NCBI RefSeq assembly: GCF_900110945.1
Contig: NZ_FOFL01000001.1
Coordinates: 930,001 to 994,000 of the forward strand
Direction of reading: 5' to 3'
DNA length: 64,000 nucleotides
DNA from: Devosia sp. YR412
Lineage (GTDB): Bacteria > Pseudomonadota > Alphaproteobacteria > Rhizobiales > Devosiaceae
In this document: one piece after another, positions 28,391 to 36,839 of the stretch
Layout: every line of letters starts with the position of its first letter
Numbering within the stretch: position 1 is the first letter of the stretch
Notes under the pieces: generated by a model
Seen by the model: the letters and a program-made list of their open reading frames with translations, nothing else
Told to the model about the DNA's origin: nothing
The model's database searches: none
Made by a program: the position numbers and the translations under genes

Positions 28391-29377
28391 ATGAATTCGA
28401 TCCTTAAATCGGCCGGACTTCTCGCTGGCCTCGCCTTGACTCTGCAGACCGGAACCGCTTTCGCGGCCGATGATGTTTCCTTCCAGCTCGACTGGACGCC
28501 AGGCGGCATTTCGGCTGCCTATTACCTCGGCGCCGAGAAGGGCTGCTTCACCGAGCAGGACATCAACATCACCATTTCGCGCGGCTATGGCGCGGCTGAT
28601 GCCGTGACTAAGGTCGCCACCGGCGTGGCCGATTTCTCGGTGACCGACCTCGGCGTGATCATCGGCTCGATCGGCCGTGAAGCCGCTCCGGTCAAGGCCA
28701 TCCTGCCGATCGTCTCGCTGTCGCCACTGGCCGTCGCTGTGCTGGAAGACAGCCCGATCAAGACGCTGAACGACCTCGAAGGCAAAAAGCTCGGCTCGTC
28801 CGTTGGCAATGCTGCGCTGGAATACGTGCCATATGGCCTCGAACTGGCCGGCGGCGACTATTCCAAGGTTGAAGAGGTGCTGGTCGACGGTTCGGCGCTG
28901 AACGGCCTGCTGCTCGGTCGCCAGATCGATGCCCTGGCCAGCTACATCACGTCCACGGTCCAGCTCAACACGCTGGCCCAGCAGAGTGGCCTGGCCGTTC
29001 GCCCGATCTTCTATGGCGACAAGCTCGACATCTATAACGCTTCGGTCTTCACCTCTGACGCGCTGATCGAAAGCAATCCCGGCCTCGTTGCCCGCTTTGC
29101 CAAGGGCGTGCAGTGCTCGTTCGAAGCCGCCGCTGCCGATCCAGACGCGGCCGTTGATGCGATCACCGCTGGCGTCGAAGGCATGCTGCGCGAGACCCAG
29201 GTCGATGCCGTTCCCTTCGCCATGACCTTCTCCTTTGGTCCGGACAATGCCGTGTTTGCCGAAAATGGCTTCAAGTGGAACATGGACCGCGTCACCCACA
29301 ATATCGACGTGGTCGGCAAGGTGCACCACACCACCTATGACCTGACCGCCGAAGACGTGGTCTACACCGCCGAATAA
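28391..29377 (+). CDS. NMT1/SsuA-type substrate-binding protein 1
   Basis: 328 residues. Signal peptide to about residue 25 (TAFAADD), then an NMT1/THI5-like fold: VSFQLDWTPGGISAAYYLGAEKGCFTEQDINITISRGYGAADAV is the classic start, with LNDLEGKKLGSSVG in the middle. Relatives bind sulfonates, nitrate or thiamin-type pyrimidines. GGAAGGG precedes the ATG by eight bases. It most likely feeds ABC importer 1, which has no binding protein of its own. A terminator separates it from the DapA-like gene downstream. Confidence 0.87.
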   Translation: MNSILKSAGLLAGLALTLQTGTAFAADDVSFQLDWTPGGISAAYYLGAEKGCFTEQDINITISRGYGAADAVTKVATGVADFSVTDLGVIIGSIGREAAPVKAILPIVSLSPLAVAVLEDSPIKTLNDLEGKKLGSSVGNAALEYVPYGLELAGGDYSKVEEVLVDGSALNGLLLGRQIDALASYITSTVQLNTLAQQSGLAVRPIFYGDKLDIYNASVFTSDALIESNPGLVARFAKGVQCSFEAAAADPDAAVDAITAGVEGMLRETQVDAVPFAMTFSFGPDNAVFAENGFKWNMDRVTHNIDVVGKVHHTTYDLTAEDVVYTAE

Positions 29378-29383
29378 TCATCC

Positions 29384-29414
29384 GAACGCCGCCTTCGGGC
29401 GGCGTTCTTCTCTC
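29384..29414 (+). terminator. Terminator or attenuator after binding protein 1
   Basis: Perfect 10-bp stem GAACGCCGCC/GGCGGCGTTC with a TTCG tetraloop and a pyrimidine-rich tail, six bases past the stop. It would keep the binding-protein mRNA abundant and allow partial read-through to the DapA-like gene. Confidence 0.75.
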
Positions 29415-29432
29415 TACCTAGCGAGTATTTGC

Positions 29433-30359
29433 ATGCCCACCATCTCCGCCGATAGCAAAGGCGTCTATGTCATCGCGGTGACCCCGTTTGACGAAACCGG
29501 CGCCATCGACAGCAAGAGCGTCGACAGCGTCAACGACTTCTACTTCGAGAGCGGCGCGGATGGACTGACCATTCTGGGCATGATGGGCGAAGCGCCCAAG
29601 CTGACCCAGGCAGAAGCGCTGGATATCACCCGCCAGACACTCGCCCGTGCCGGCGACAAGCCTGTGGTGGTGGGCGTCTCGGCACCGGGTCTCGCAGCGC
29701 TTGGCGAATTGACCAAGGCAGTGATGGATCTCGGCGCTGCCGGCGTCATGGTGGCGCCGCCGATGGGCCTGCGCACCAATGAACAGATCACCGGCTATTA
29801 CGACCAGGTCATTGCCCAGATCGGCACGGACGTGCCGGTCGTGCTGCAGGATTTTCCGCTCTCGACCAATGTGCCGATCAGCATCCCGGCGCTGGGCAAG
29901 ATCATCGAGGCCCATCCGAGCATTGTCATGCTCAAGCATGAAGACTGGCCGGGCCTGACCAAGATTTCGGAATTGCGCAAGGCCGAGGCCAATGGCCGAC
30001 GCCGCATTTCCATTCTCTGCGGCAATGGCGGCATTTTCCTGCCCGAGGAAATGGCCCGTGGCGCCGACGGCGCGATGACCGGCTTCGGCTTCCCCGAAAT
30101 GATGGTCGAGGTCGTGCGCCTGATGGCTGCTGGCGATGTGGACCGGGCGCAGGACATTTTCGACGCCTATCTGCCGCTGGTGCGCTACGAGCAGCAGCCG
30201 GGCGCGGGCCTCGGCGTGCGCAAATATGTGCTGGCCAAGCGCGGCGTCATCGCCAGCGCGGCGCAGCGCAATCCAGCAGCACCCCTGCCCCCGACCGGCA
30301 TTGCCGAAATCGAACGACTGATCGCCCGCCAGGAAAAGCGGCTGGCCGAACTGGGCTGA
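29433..30359 (+). CDS. DapA-family aldolase/lyase with altered active site
   Basis: 308 residues of the DHDPS/NAL superfamily. The Schiff-base lysine is Lys168 (IVMLKHEDW). The usual Thr-Thr pair of the GTTGE motif is Met50-Met51 (GMMGEAPKLT), and the usual YNVPSRT is QDFPLST (residues 139-145), which removes the catalytic tyrosine. It therefore is not the lysine-biosynthesis enzyme and probably acts on a different 2-oxo acid or aldehyde in the pathway of this island. It lies between binding protein 1 and the MFS gene and ends at a strong terminator. Confidence 0.84.
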   Translation: MPTISADSKGVYVIAVTPFDETGAIDSKSVDSVNDFYFESGADGLTILGMMGEAPKLTQAEALDITRQTLARAGDKPVVVGVSAPGLAALGELTKAVMDLGAAGVMVAPPMGLRTNEQITGYYDQVIAQIGTDVPVVLQDFPLSTNVPISIPALGKIIEAHPSIVMLKHEDWPGLTKISELRKAEANGRRRISILCGNGGIFLPEEMARGADGAMTGFGFPEMMVEVVRLMAAGDVDRAQDIFDAYLPLVRYEQQPGAGLGVRKYVLAKRGVIASAAQRNPAAPLPPTGIAEIERLIARQEKRLAELG

Positions 30360-30379
30360 TTTCCCTGCACAAAACAAAG

Positions 30380-30410
30380 AAAGCCCCGGCATCGCGCCGG
30401 GGCTTTTTTA
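30380..30410 (+). terminator. Rho-independent terminator after the DapA-like gene
   Basis: Stem AAAGCCCCGGC/GCCGGGGCTTT of 11 bp with a 5-base loop, running into a T-tract. The convergent MFS gene ends about 17 bases further on. Confidence 0.9.
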
Positions 30411-30426
30411 TGCGCCGAGGGTTCTT

Positions 30427-31854
30427 CTATTTGGTGCGGACATAGCCTTCGAGTTCGCGCGGCGGCAGGGCGACGAGAGCCAGCACGCAGAGGCTGAGCA
30501 GGCCGGCGGCGACCAGCGAAATCGTCCACATCGGAATGCCGCCCGAAGCGACCGCCTCGCCCTCCATGCGGGTCAGGCCCGAGGCCACTGCCGCGGCACC
30601 CACGGCGGCGACGCCGATGGTACCGCCCATGGCGCGCATGAAACCCAGCACGCCGAGCGCGGCACCCATGCGGGCATTGCCGGCGGCATTCTGGGTGGCC
30701 AGAGTGAAGATCGGATAGGCCGAGCCGATGCCGAGACCCAGCGCCACCGTGGCGATCTCGACGCCAACCAGGGTAGGCATGAAGGCCAGCACGAGGGTCA
30801 AGGCCAGCGCTCCGCAAAGGGCGACGACAGCGGCACCCAGCACCAAAGGCTTGTAGCTGGGATTGAGCAGCAGCAGGCGCGGCGGAATATAGGCGCCCGA
30901 CATGATGCCGCAGAGCAGGCCGAGAATGGCAAAGCCGGCACCGCTGGCCGAGAGGCCGAATTGCTGCTGGTAATAGAGCGGCAGATAGACCGCCATGCCG
31001 ATATTGCTGCCCTGGCAGCACAGCAGACCCAACGCGCAGAGCAGGATGGTGCGGTCGGTCAGGATCTGCAGCGGCACCAGCGGCGCCCGCGCCTTGACCA
31101 TGCGCCAGCCAAAGCCGGCCCAGAAAGTCACTGCGCCGATCAACCAGACTAGCGCCGGAATGCCGGTCTCGGAGACGCCGGTGAAGCCATTGAGCGCCAT
31201 GACGCTGGTGGTGGTGCCGCCGATCAACAGGCCCGCGCCGATGAAATCGATCGAGCGCGGCTTGGCCACCGTATCGTCGCGGAACAGCGACCAGATGCCG
31301 AACAGCACAATCAGGCTGAGCGGCACATTGATCCAGAAGATGGCGCTCCAATGCACATAGTCGGATAGCACGCCGCCCGCTACCGGGCCGAAGATACTGG
31401 CCACCGCATAGATAGTGGAAATATAGGCGGAATAGGTGGCGCGGCGGTTCATTGGCACGCGATCGGCAATCACGACGAAGGGCAGTGCGGTGAGGCCACC
31501 TGCCCCGGCACCCTGGACCAGGCGCGCGGCCACCAGGGTGGCGAGATTGGGCGACAGAGCCGCGAGGACCGAGCCGGCGAGGAACAGGCCAACGCAAAGA
31601 TAGAGCGCCAGCCGGCGACCACGCAGGTCGGCAATGGCGCCGAGGATGGGCGAGGCTGCCGTGGCGGCCAACAGATAGGCGGTGGGAACCCAGGAGAGCA
31701 ATGCGCCGCCACCGAGGTCGGCGGCGATATCGCCCATGGCGGGGCCGACGATGGTCTGTTCCAGCGCCGCCATGAACAGCGCCAGCATGACCGCGCCGAT
31801 GACAAGGCGCTCCTTGCCGGAGCCGATTTCAGAGTTAATAGAGGCGGTCGTCAT
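30427..31854 (-). CDS. MFS transporter, DHA2 (14-helix) family
   Basis: 475 residues with about 14 hydrophobic segments. Motifs are LEQTIVGPAMGDIAADL in helix 1, GAIADLRGRRLALYL as MFS motif A, and RLVQGAGAGGLTALPF with GGVLSDYVHWSAIFWINVP typical of DHA2 drug:H+ antiporters. It lies 42 bases after GntR 1 in the same direction, so it is co-regulated. It probably exports a toxic substrate or intermediate, or takes up the substrate. Confidence 0.87.
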   Translation of the reverse strand: MTTASINSEIGSGKERLVIGAVMLALFMAALEQTIVGPAMGDIAADLGGGALLSWVPTAYLLAATAASPILGAIADLRGRRLALYLCVGLFLAGSVLAALSPNLATLVAARLVQGAGAGGLTALPFVVIADRVPMNRRATYSAYISTIYAVASIFGPVAGGVLSDYVHWSAIFWINVPLSLIVLFGIWSLFRDDTVAKPRSIDFIGAGLLIGGTTTSVMALNGFTGVSETGIPALVWLIGAVTFWAGFGWRMVKARAPLVPLQILTDRTILLCALGLLCCQGSNIGMAVYLPLYYQQQFGLSASGAGFAILGLLCGIMSGAYIPPRLLLLNPSYKPLVLGAAVVALCGALALTLVLAFMPTLVGVEIATVALGLGIGSAYPIFTLATQNAAGNARMGAALGVLGFMRAMGGTIGVAAVGAAAVASGLTRMEGEAVASGGIPMWTISLVAAGLLSLCVLALVALPPRELEGYVRTK

Positions 31855-31896
31855 GGCGGGCCTTTCAAGCGGCCCGTCGCGGACCTGCGGCAGGGA

Positions 31897-32586
31897 TCAG
31901 GAGCGGCGGCGTCCCAGGATGAAATCGATGATGGCGTCGCGCACGTTGTCGAGGTGTTCGGCCATGCGGCGGGCGGATTCCTGCGGATCGGAGCCCATAA
32001 CCGCGTCGATCAGGCCGAGATGTTCGGAGGCGCCGACGAACAGGCGCTGCGGAATGCGCGAGGTGTTGAAGATATGGGTGCGGCGGCGCAGGTCGCGGAT
32101 GGAATCGGCCACCAGCGGATTGCCGGCCGCCTGGGCAATGGTGCTGTGCACCAGATCATCCACGGCCCAGTGCTGGCCGGGGGTAATAGTCTCATATTGC
32201 GTGAGCTCGTCGATGGCTTCGCGCACTGCCTGCGCCTTGGCGGCATCGAGCCGGCCAGTGGCCCGGGCGGCGGTTTCCATTTCGAGGATGCGGCGCATGT
32301 CGAGTAGATTGATGTAGCTCTCGACGCTGACATCGGTGACCACCAGCATGCGGCCATGGCGGCGCGACACCAGCGACTCGTTTTCCAGCCGCGCCAGCGC
32401 TTCGCGGACGGGCGTGCGCGAGATGGACAAGAGCTCGGCCAGGCGCCGCTCCTGCAGGATGGCACCGGCGTGCAACTGGCCCGCCAGCAGCAGGTCGAGG
32501 ATTTGCGTATAGGCGAAATCGCTGAGGCTGACCTCGGACTCGCCACGATCAAGGCGGGCCGCGTCGACAGAATCGAGCAGAACCAT
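31897..32586 (-). CDS. GntR-family regulator, FCD type (GntR 1)
   Basis: 229 residues. The winged helix (about 20-85: YTQILDLLLAGQLHAGAIL, ISRTPVREALARLENESLV) is followed by an all-helical FCD domain with metal/ligand-type residues (DDLVH, then EHL). Clearly paralogous to GntR 2 at 41.7 kb: both share SRTPVREAL in the recognition helix and IRDLRRRTHxFN in the FCD domain. It heads an operon with the MFS transporter and is divergent from nitrilase 1. Boxes at 32608-32628 lie just before its start, indicating autoregulation. Confidence 0.9.
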   Translation of the reverse strand: MVLLDSVDAARLDRGESEVSLSDFAYTQILDLLLAGQLHAGAILQERRLAELLSISRTPVREALARLENESLVSRRHGRMLVVTDVSVESYINLLDMRRILEMETAARATGRLDAAKAQAVREAIDELTQYETITPGQHWAVDDLVHSTIAQAAGNPLVADSIRDLRRRTHIFNTSRIPQRLFVGASEHLGLIDAVMGSDPQESARRMAEHLDNVRDAIIDFILGRRRS

Positions 32587-32597
32587 AGTGAACCCTC

Positions 32598-32628
32598 ACT
32601 TTATACCTTGGTAGACCAAGGATATACC
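32598..32628. promoter_or_regulatory. Operator boxes, GntR 1 promoter
   Basis: The perfect palindrome CTTGGTAGACCAAG at 32607-32620 contains the box TTGGTAGACC. It is flanked by weaker copies ACTTTATACC at 32598 and AGGATATACC at 32619, 10 and 11 bp away. It lies 11-40 bases ahead of the GntR 1 start. Confidence 0.7.
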
Positions 32629-32708
32629 GCCGTCAACGCGACGTATTTAATCTGACTATTACAGTCATATTAATGCATGAACGCAGGGCTTGCAAGTACC
32701 GTGTGCCA

Positions 32709-32729
32709 TTGGTATTCCATTGGAACACC
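32709..32729. promoter_or_regulatory. Phased operator boxes, nitrilase 1 promoter
   Basis: TTGGTATTCC at 32709 and TTGGAACACC at 32720, starts 11 bp apart, ending about 30 bases before the nitrilase 1 start. Confidence 0.65.
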
Positions 32730-32760
32730 TTCCTGCCAACCTTCTGCCTGGAGCTTACAA

Positions 32761-33780
32761 ATGGCGATCAAACCGTGGCGCGCCACATGCATTCAAATCG
32801 ACAGCAAGGTGGCCAGCAATGCCACGACCAAGGCAGAGACCTGGGCGATCATCGACGAGAACATGGCCGTCGCCATTGCCAAGATCGAGGAAGCCTGCAC
32901 CGGGCCGAACCCGCCCAAGCTGGTGGTGTTGCCTGAATTTGCCTTCCAGGGTCCGCCACGCGCCACGCCAGTGAGCGAATGGATCGAGCGCGCCTGCGCC
33001 GCCATTCCCGGCCCGATCACCGAAACGCTGGCCGACGTTGCCCGCAAGTTCAACATCTACATCGCCGGCAACCACTTCGAGGTCGATCCCAAGTGGCCTG
33101 ACCGCTATTTCAACTCGTCCTTCCTGCTCGACCCCAAGGGCGAAGTGATCCTGCGCTACCGCCGCATCAACACGGCCAGCTGGACGTCGCCGCACGATAT
33201 CATCGAGGAATACCGCGAAGTCTATGGTGAAGACGGCATCTTCCCGGTGGCCGATACGGAACTGGGTCGCATGGCCATCTTCCCTTGTGGTGAAGTCGCC
33301 TCGCCGGAACTGTCTCGCGTCTTCATGCTGCGCGGCGCCGAAATCCTGCTGCACCCGTCCAACGAGCCGGCCAATGCCCGCGCCGACGCGGCCAAGATCT
33401 GCCGCGCCGCCGAAAACATGTGCTACCTGATCAGCACCAATATCTCGGGCAGCATCGGCTTCTCCGACACCGAGCGTGGTGGCCACTCGCAGATCGTCGA
33501 CTTCAACGGCAATTACATTGCCTTCGAAAAGAGCGACAAGCCGAGCGTCGAGTGCTCGGCGATCATCGACGTGGATGCCCTGCAGACAGCCCGCCGCGAC
33601 ACCAATATGGGCAATGGCCTGCTGCGCACGCGCTTTGAAATGTACCGCCAGTATTATGCCGAGGCCGATATCTACCCCGCCAACCAGCTGGGCGAGAAGG
33701 CTTTCGAGACCTATGCCGAACTGACCCCGGTGCATCAGCAGGCAATCGCCAATGCCGAAAAGGCCGGCATCCTGCGCTAA
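32761..33780 (+). CDS. Nitrilase-superfamily amidase, AmiE-like (nitrilase 1)
   Basis: 339 residues of the carbon-nitrogen hydrolase fold. Catalytic Glu59 (VVLPEFAF) and nucleophile Cys176 (AIFPCGEVASPE) are clear. The motif that normally holds the catalytic lysine (YRK in aliphatic amidase) reads YRRIN, with Arg135 in its place. The start at 32761 begins MAIKPWRAT, which matches the paralogue at 41.4 kb, and GGAG precedes it. Expected reaction: hydrolysis of an amide or carbamoyl group to acid and ammonia. It ends at a strong terminator. Confidence 0.87.
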   Translation: MAIKPWRATCIQIDSKVASNATTKAETWAIIDENMAVAIAKIEEACTGPNPPKLVVLPEFAFQGPPRATPVSEWIERACAAIPGPITETLADVARKFNIYIAGNHFEVDPKWPDRYFNSSFLLDPKGEVILRYRRINTASWTSPHDIIEEYREVYGEDGIFPVADTELGRMAIFPCGEVASPELSRVFMLRGAEILLHPSNEPANARADAAKICRAAENMCYLISTNISGSIGFSDTERGGHSQIVDFNGNYIAFEKSDKPSVECSAIIDVDALQTARRDTNMGNGLLRTRFEMYRQYYAEADIYPANQLGEKAFETYAELTPVHQQAIANAEKAGILR

Positions 33781-33805
33781 GCAGCCAAGCTCGGAAAATC
33801 ATTAT

Positions 33806-33835
33806 GGCCCGGAACCCCGCGTTCCGGGCCTTTTT
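33806..33835 (+). terminator. Rho-independent terminator after nitrilase 1
   Basis: Perfect 10-bp stem GGCCCGGAAC/GTTCCGGGCC with a 5-base loop followed by TTTTTG. Confidence 0.9.
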
Positions 33836-34020
33836 GTTTGATATCCGTAAGATGCGACATATCTCGGCACGCATATTGCATTGCTGTCGGCAGCCCTGCC
33901 GCGCCGCGCCATCACTGCGTAATCCGGATGCAGGCTGCTCCAGCGAGGATCACCAAAACGCGCCAGATTGCACAAATTATAGACAGCAAATTCCACTGCC
34001 CAATGTTCCGACAAAGCAGA

Positions 34021-34059
34021 TTGACACGTGATATTCCGTTGGCATACCGTTCGAATGCC
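34021..34059 (+). promoter_or_regulatory. Promoter and triple phased operator of binding protein 2
   Basis: TTGACA at 34021-34026 is a good -35. Three box copies follow at an 11-bp period: GTGATATTCC at 34028, TTGGCATACC at 34039 and TTCGAATGCC at 34050. The middle box covers where the -10 would lie, so a bound regulator would block polymerase. Confidence 0.65.
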
Positions 34060-34088
34060 ATCGGGAAAATGGTGTTTAGGGGATGCAA

Positions 34089-35093
34089 ATGAATCACACT
34101 CTATTGCGCGCTTTCGCTCCGGCTCTGAGCCTCGCCATGCTGAGCGCCACAAGCCTGACGGGCGCATACGCCCAGGACCTCGAACAGATCAGCCTGCGCC
34201 TGGCATGGATTGCCGGTGGCGTTGATGCGCCTCTGTTCATGGCAGATGCCAAGGGTTATTTTGAAGAAGCCGGCATCGATATCGACATCGTTGACGGCAA
34301 TGGCTCGACCGGCACCATCCAGGCCGTCGGCGCCGGCGACTTTCCGATCGGCATTGCCGGTCTGGGTGTCGTGGCCCAGGCCCAGCAGACCTCCGGCTCC
34401 AGCGATCTGATCGTGGTGGCCGGCCTGCTGCAGAAGGATCCGACCTCGATCATCAGCCTCGAAGGCTCGGGCATCACCACGCCCAAGGATATCGAAGGCA
34501 AGCGGCTCGGCACCGATGCCGGCAATTTCGAAGACGGCATGATCAAGGCTTTTGCCGCCGCCAATGATGTCGACCTGGACAAGGTCGAGGTTGTGGTCAT
34601 TAACGGTGGTGGCGACCGCGTCGCCCTGCTCAATGGCGACGTCGACTTCATCAACGGCTGGGCCAATCCGGATGGCGACAAGGTTGCCGAAATGAAGCCG
34701 ATCTCGCCGCCGCTGCTGTTCGCCGACTATGGCGTCAACATCATCGGTTCGAGCGTCGTGGTCCGCAAGGACTGGCTGGCCGAGCATGGCGAGCTGATGA
34801 AGGGCTTCCTTGCAGCGCTGCAGAAGGGCAAGGCCGATGTTGCCGCCAATCCGGAAGAGGCGCTGGCCATCTTCATGGAAGCCCGCCCCGACTCCGACGA
34901 AGCCCAGATCGCCCTCGAGCTCAAGGTGATGCCCGCTTACGAGCACACCGCTGCTTCCGAAGGCAAGCCTTATGGCTGGGTCGCCGAGGCCGACATCCTG
35001 CAGACCATTTCGCTGCTCGAAGAATATAGCGAAATGAAGCCTGGCCTGACCCCTGCCGGCATCTATGACGGCAGCTTCCTGCCGGCCGAATAA
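34089..35093 (+). CDS. NMT1/SsuA-type substrate-binding protein 2
   Basis: 334 residues. Signal peptide (cleavage near GAYAQD), then ISLRLAWIAGGVDAPLFMADAKGYFEEAGIDIDIVDGNGS, typical of NMT1/THI5-like proteins, with ITTPKDIEGKRLGTDAGN in the middle. It differs clearly from binding protein 1, so a second ligand is likely. The second ATG (34089) is preferred because AGGGG abuts the first one with no spacing. It precedes SDR 3 and importer 2 in the same direction. Confidence 0.87.
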   Translation: MNHTLLRAFAPALSLAMLSATSLTGAYAQDLEQISLRLAWIAGGVDAPLFMADAKGYFEEAGIDIDIVDGNGSTGTIQAVGAGDFPIGIAGLGVVAQAQQTSGSSDLIVVAGLLQKDPTSIISLEGSGITTPKDIEGKRLGTDAGNFEDGMIKAFAAANDVDLDKVEVVVINGGGDRVALLNGDVDFINGWANPDGDKVAEMKPISPPLLFADYGVNIIGSSVVVRKDWLAEHGELMKGFLAALQKGKADVAANPEEALAIFMEARPDSDEAQIALELKVMPAYEHTAASEGKPYGWVAEADILQTISLLEEYSEMKPGLTPAGIYDGSFLPAE

Positions 35094-35102
35094 CACGCTC
35101 CC

Positions 35103-35139
35103 GGGCGGCATCGAGACCGATGCCGCCCTAGCTCTTTTT
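35103..35139 (+). terminator. Terminator or attenuator after binding protein 2
   Basis: Perfect 11-bp stem GGGCGGCATCG/CGATGCCGCCC with loop AGAC, then a T-rich tail ending in TTTTTG. SDR 3 starts 17 bases later, so this probably sets the ratio between binding protein and the rest of the operon. Confidence 0.8.
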
Positions 35140-35155
35140 GACTGAATGGCGACGC

Positions 35156-35944
35156 ATGTATCTTGGACTAGACGACAAACACGCATTGGTATTGGGCGCC
35201 AGCCAGGGGTTGGGGCTCGCTTCGGCGCAAGCCCTGCTCAACGAAGGCGCCCGCGTGACGCTGAGCGGCCGCTCGCCGGAGCGGCTGGAAGCAGCCCGTG
35301 CCGCCCTGCCCACCGAACAGCAGGCCCGCTGCTTTCTTGCCGTGGCCGACCTGGCCCATCCTGATGCCGCCGGCCTCATTGCCGCGCAGGCGCGCGCCTC
35401 GGGCGGCGCTATCGACATTCTCGTCAACAATACCGGCGGCCCGCCGCCCGGAACGCCGAGCAGCATCACCACCGAAGCCATGGCGACCCATTTTGCCAGC
35501 ATGGTGCAGCCCGTCGTGGCGCTGACGCTCGACCTGATCGTGTCGATGCGCGAACGCGGCTGGGGTCGTATCTTGACCATCGCCTCGAGCGGCGTGGTGC
35601 AGCCCATTCCGCACCTGCCGATGTCCAATGCCCTGCGCTCGACGCTGGTAGGCTTCATGAAGAGCTTGGCCGGCGAAGTGGCCGGTGATGGCGTCACCGT
35701 CAACATGGTGCTGCCGGGCCGTATCGCCACCGGCCGCACCGCCTCGATCGACGCCGGTCAGGCACAAAAGAGCGGCACGCCGGTGGAAGATATCGCCAAG
35801 GCATCCACCGCGACCATTCCGGCCGGTCGCTATGGCACGCCCGAAGAATTCGCCGCTGTCGTCGCCTTCCTCGCCAGCACGCAGGCCAGCTACGTCACCG
35901 GCAGCATGATGCGCGTCGATGGCGGTGCCATCCGTTCGATCTGA
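35156..35944 (+). CDS. SDR-family protein with atypical catalytic motif (SDR 3)
   Basis: 262 residues. The cofactor motif GASQGLGLASAQAL is intact. NNAG is NNTGGPPPG, and the usual YxxxK is replaced (SSGVVQPIPHLPMSNALRSTLVGFMKSLA has Ser and Arg there). This matches a recognisable SDR subgroup with NNTGGPPPG annotated as oxidoreductases, whose chemistry is uncertain. The start at 35156 has no strong ribosome site, so expression may depend on read-through from binding protein 2. Confidence 0.8.
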   Translation: MYLGLDDKHALVLGASQGLGLASAQALLNEGARVTLSGRSPERLEAARAALPTEQQARCFLAVADLAHPDAAGLIAAQARASGGAIDILVNNTGGPPPGTPSSITTEAMATHFASMVQPVVALTLDLIVSMRERGWGRILTIASSGVVQPIPHLPMSNALRSTLVGFMKSLAGEVAGDGVTVNMVLPGRIATGRTASIDAGQAQKSGTPVEDIAKASTATIPAGRYGTPEEFAAVVAFLASTQASYVTGSMMRVDGGAIRSI

Positions 35945-36026
35945 CCACCACCGGGCGGTAGCCCCGCCCGGTTCCATCTGGCCTTCGGGCCGCAGGGGAG
36001 ATTGGCCGAGAGGCCTCTAGCAGCAC

Positions 36027-36836
36027 ATGGACGTCACGGTGGCACCAGAAACGACGCAGGAAACCCATATTTCAATTTCCGGCGTGTCCAAGACTTTCCA
36101 GACCCGCAATGGCACCGTGCAGGCCTTGCAGAATATCGACCTCAACATCCAGAAGGGCGAGTTCGTCTCGGTGCTCGGCCCCAGCGGCTGTGGCAAGAGC
36201 ACGCTGATGATGCTGCTGTCGGGCCTCGATACGGTCAGCACCGGCCGCATCACCGTGGGCAAGAAGCATATCGATAAGCCCAATCCCGACGCCGGCGTGG
36301 TGTTCCAGCAGGACGTGCTGCTCGAATGGCGCAGCGCGCTGCAGAACATCCTGATCCAGGCCGAAATCCGCAAGTCGGACATGGGCGAGGCCACCGAACG
36401 CGCCCGCCAGCTGCTCAAGATGGTGTCGCTGCAGGATTTCGAGAATGCCTATCCCAAGGAACTCTCGGGCGGCATGCGCCAGCGCGTCTCGATCTGCCGC
36501 GCCCTGTTGCACAAGCCGCCATTGCTGTTGATGGACGAGCCCTTCGGCGCGCTCGACGCCATGACGCGCGACCAGTTGCAGATCGACCTGCTGCGGCTGT
36601 GCTCGGAAAGCGACATGACGGTGTTCTTCATCACCCATTCGATCGCCGAGGCCATCTTCCTCAGCGACCGCGTGGTGGTGATGTCCCCGCGCCCTGGCCG
36701 GATCGAGAAGATCATCGATATCGACCTGCCGCGGCCGCGGCGCCTTGCCATGCGTGAGGACCCGCGATTCATCGAATATACCCGCGAACTCACCGACATC
36801 TTCAAGAGCCTCGGCGTGTTCCGGGAGGAGTATTAA
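36027..36836 (+). CDS. NitT/TauT-type ABC importer 2, ATPase
   Basis: 269 residues: Walker A GPSGCGKST, FQQDVLLEWRSALQNI, signature LSGGMRQRVSICRALL, Walker B LLLMDEPFGALDAMTRD and switch FFITHSIAEAIFLSDRV. Third gene after binding protein 2 and SDR 3; the permease follows after three bases. With these it forms a complete importer. Confidence 0.88.
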   Translation: MDVTVAPETTQETHISISGVSKTFQTRNGTVQALQNIDLNIQKGEFVSVLGPSGCGKSTLMMLLSGLDTVSTGRITVGKKHIDKPNPDAGVVFQQDVLLEWRSALQNILIQAEIRKSDMGEATERARQLLKMVSLQDFENAYPKELSGGMRQRVSICRALLHKPPLLLMDEPFGALDAMTRDQLQIDLLRLCSESDMTVFFITHSIAEAIFLSDRVVVMSPRPGRIEKIIDIDLPRPRRLAMREDPRFIEYTRELTDIFKSLGVFREEY

Positions 36837-36839
36837 GTC

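Larger units (their letters stand above)
33781..34088. other. Intergenic region between nitrilase 1 and binding protein 2
   Basis: A 308-base gap without a gene. It holds the nitrilase 1 terminator (33806-33835), then roughly 185 bases in which I see no coding signal. Next comes a promoter-like TTGACA at 34021 with the operator boxes at 34028-34059 covering the expected -10 region, then the leader of binding protein 2. Confidence 0.6.

Noticed and set aside
29433..30359. Lysine biosynthesis dapA
   Set aside because: Active-site Tyr and Thr residues are replaced and the neighbours are catabolic.
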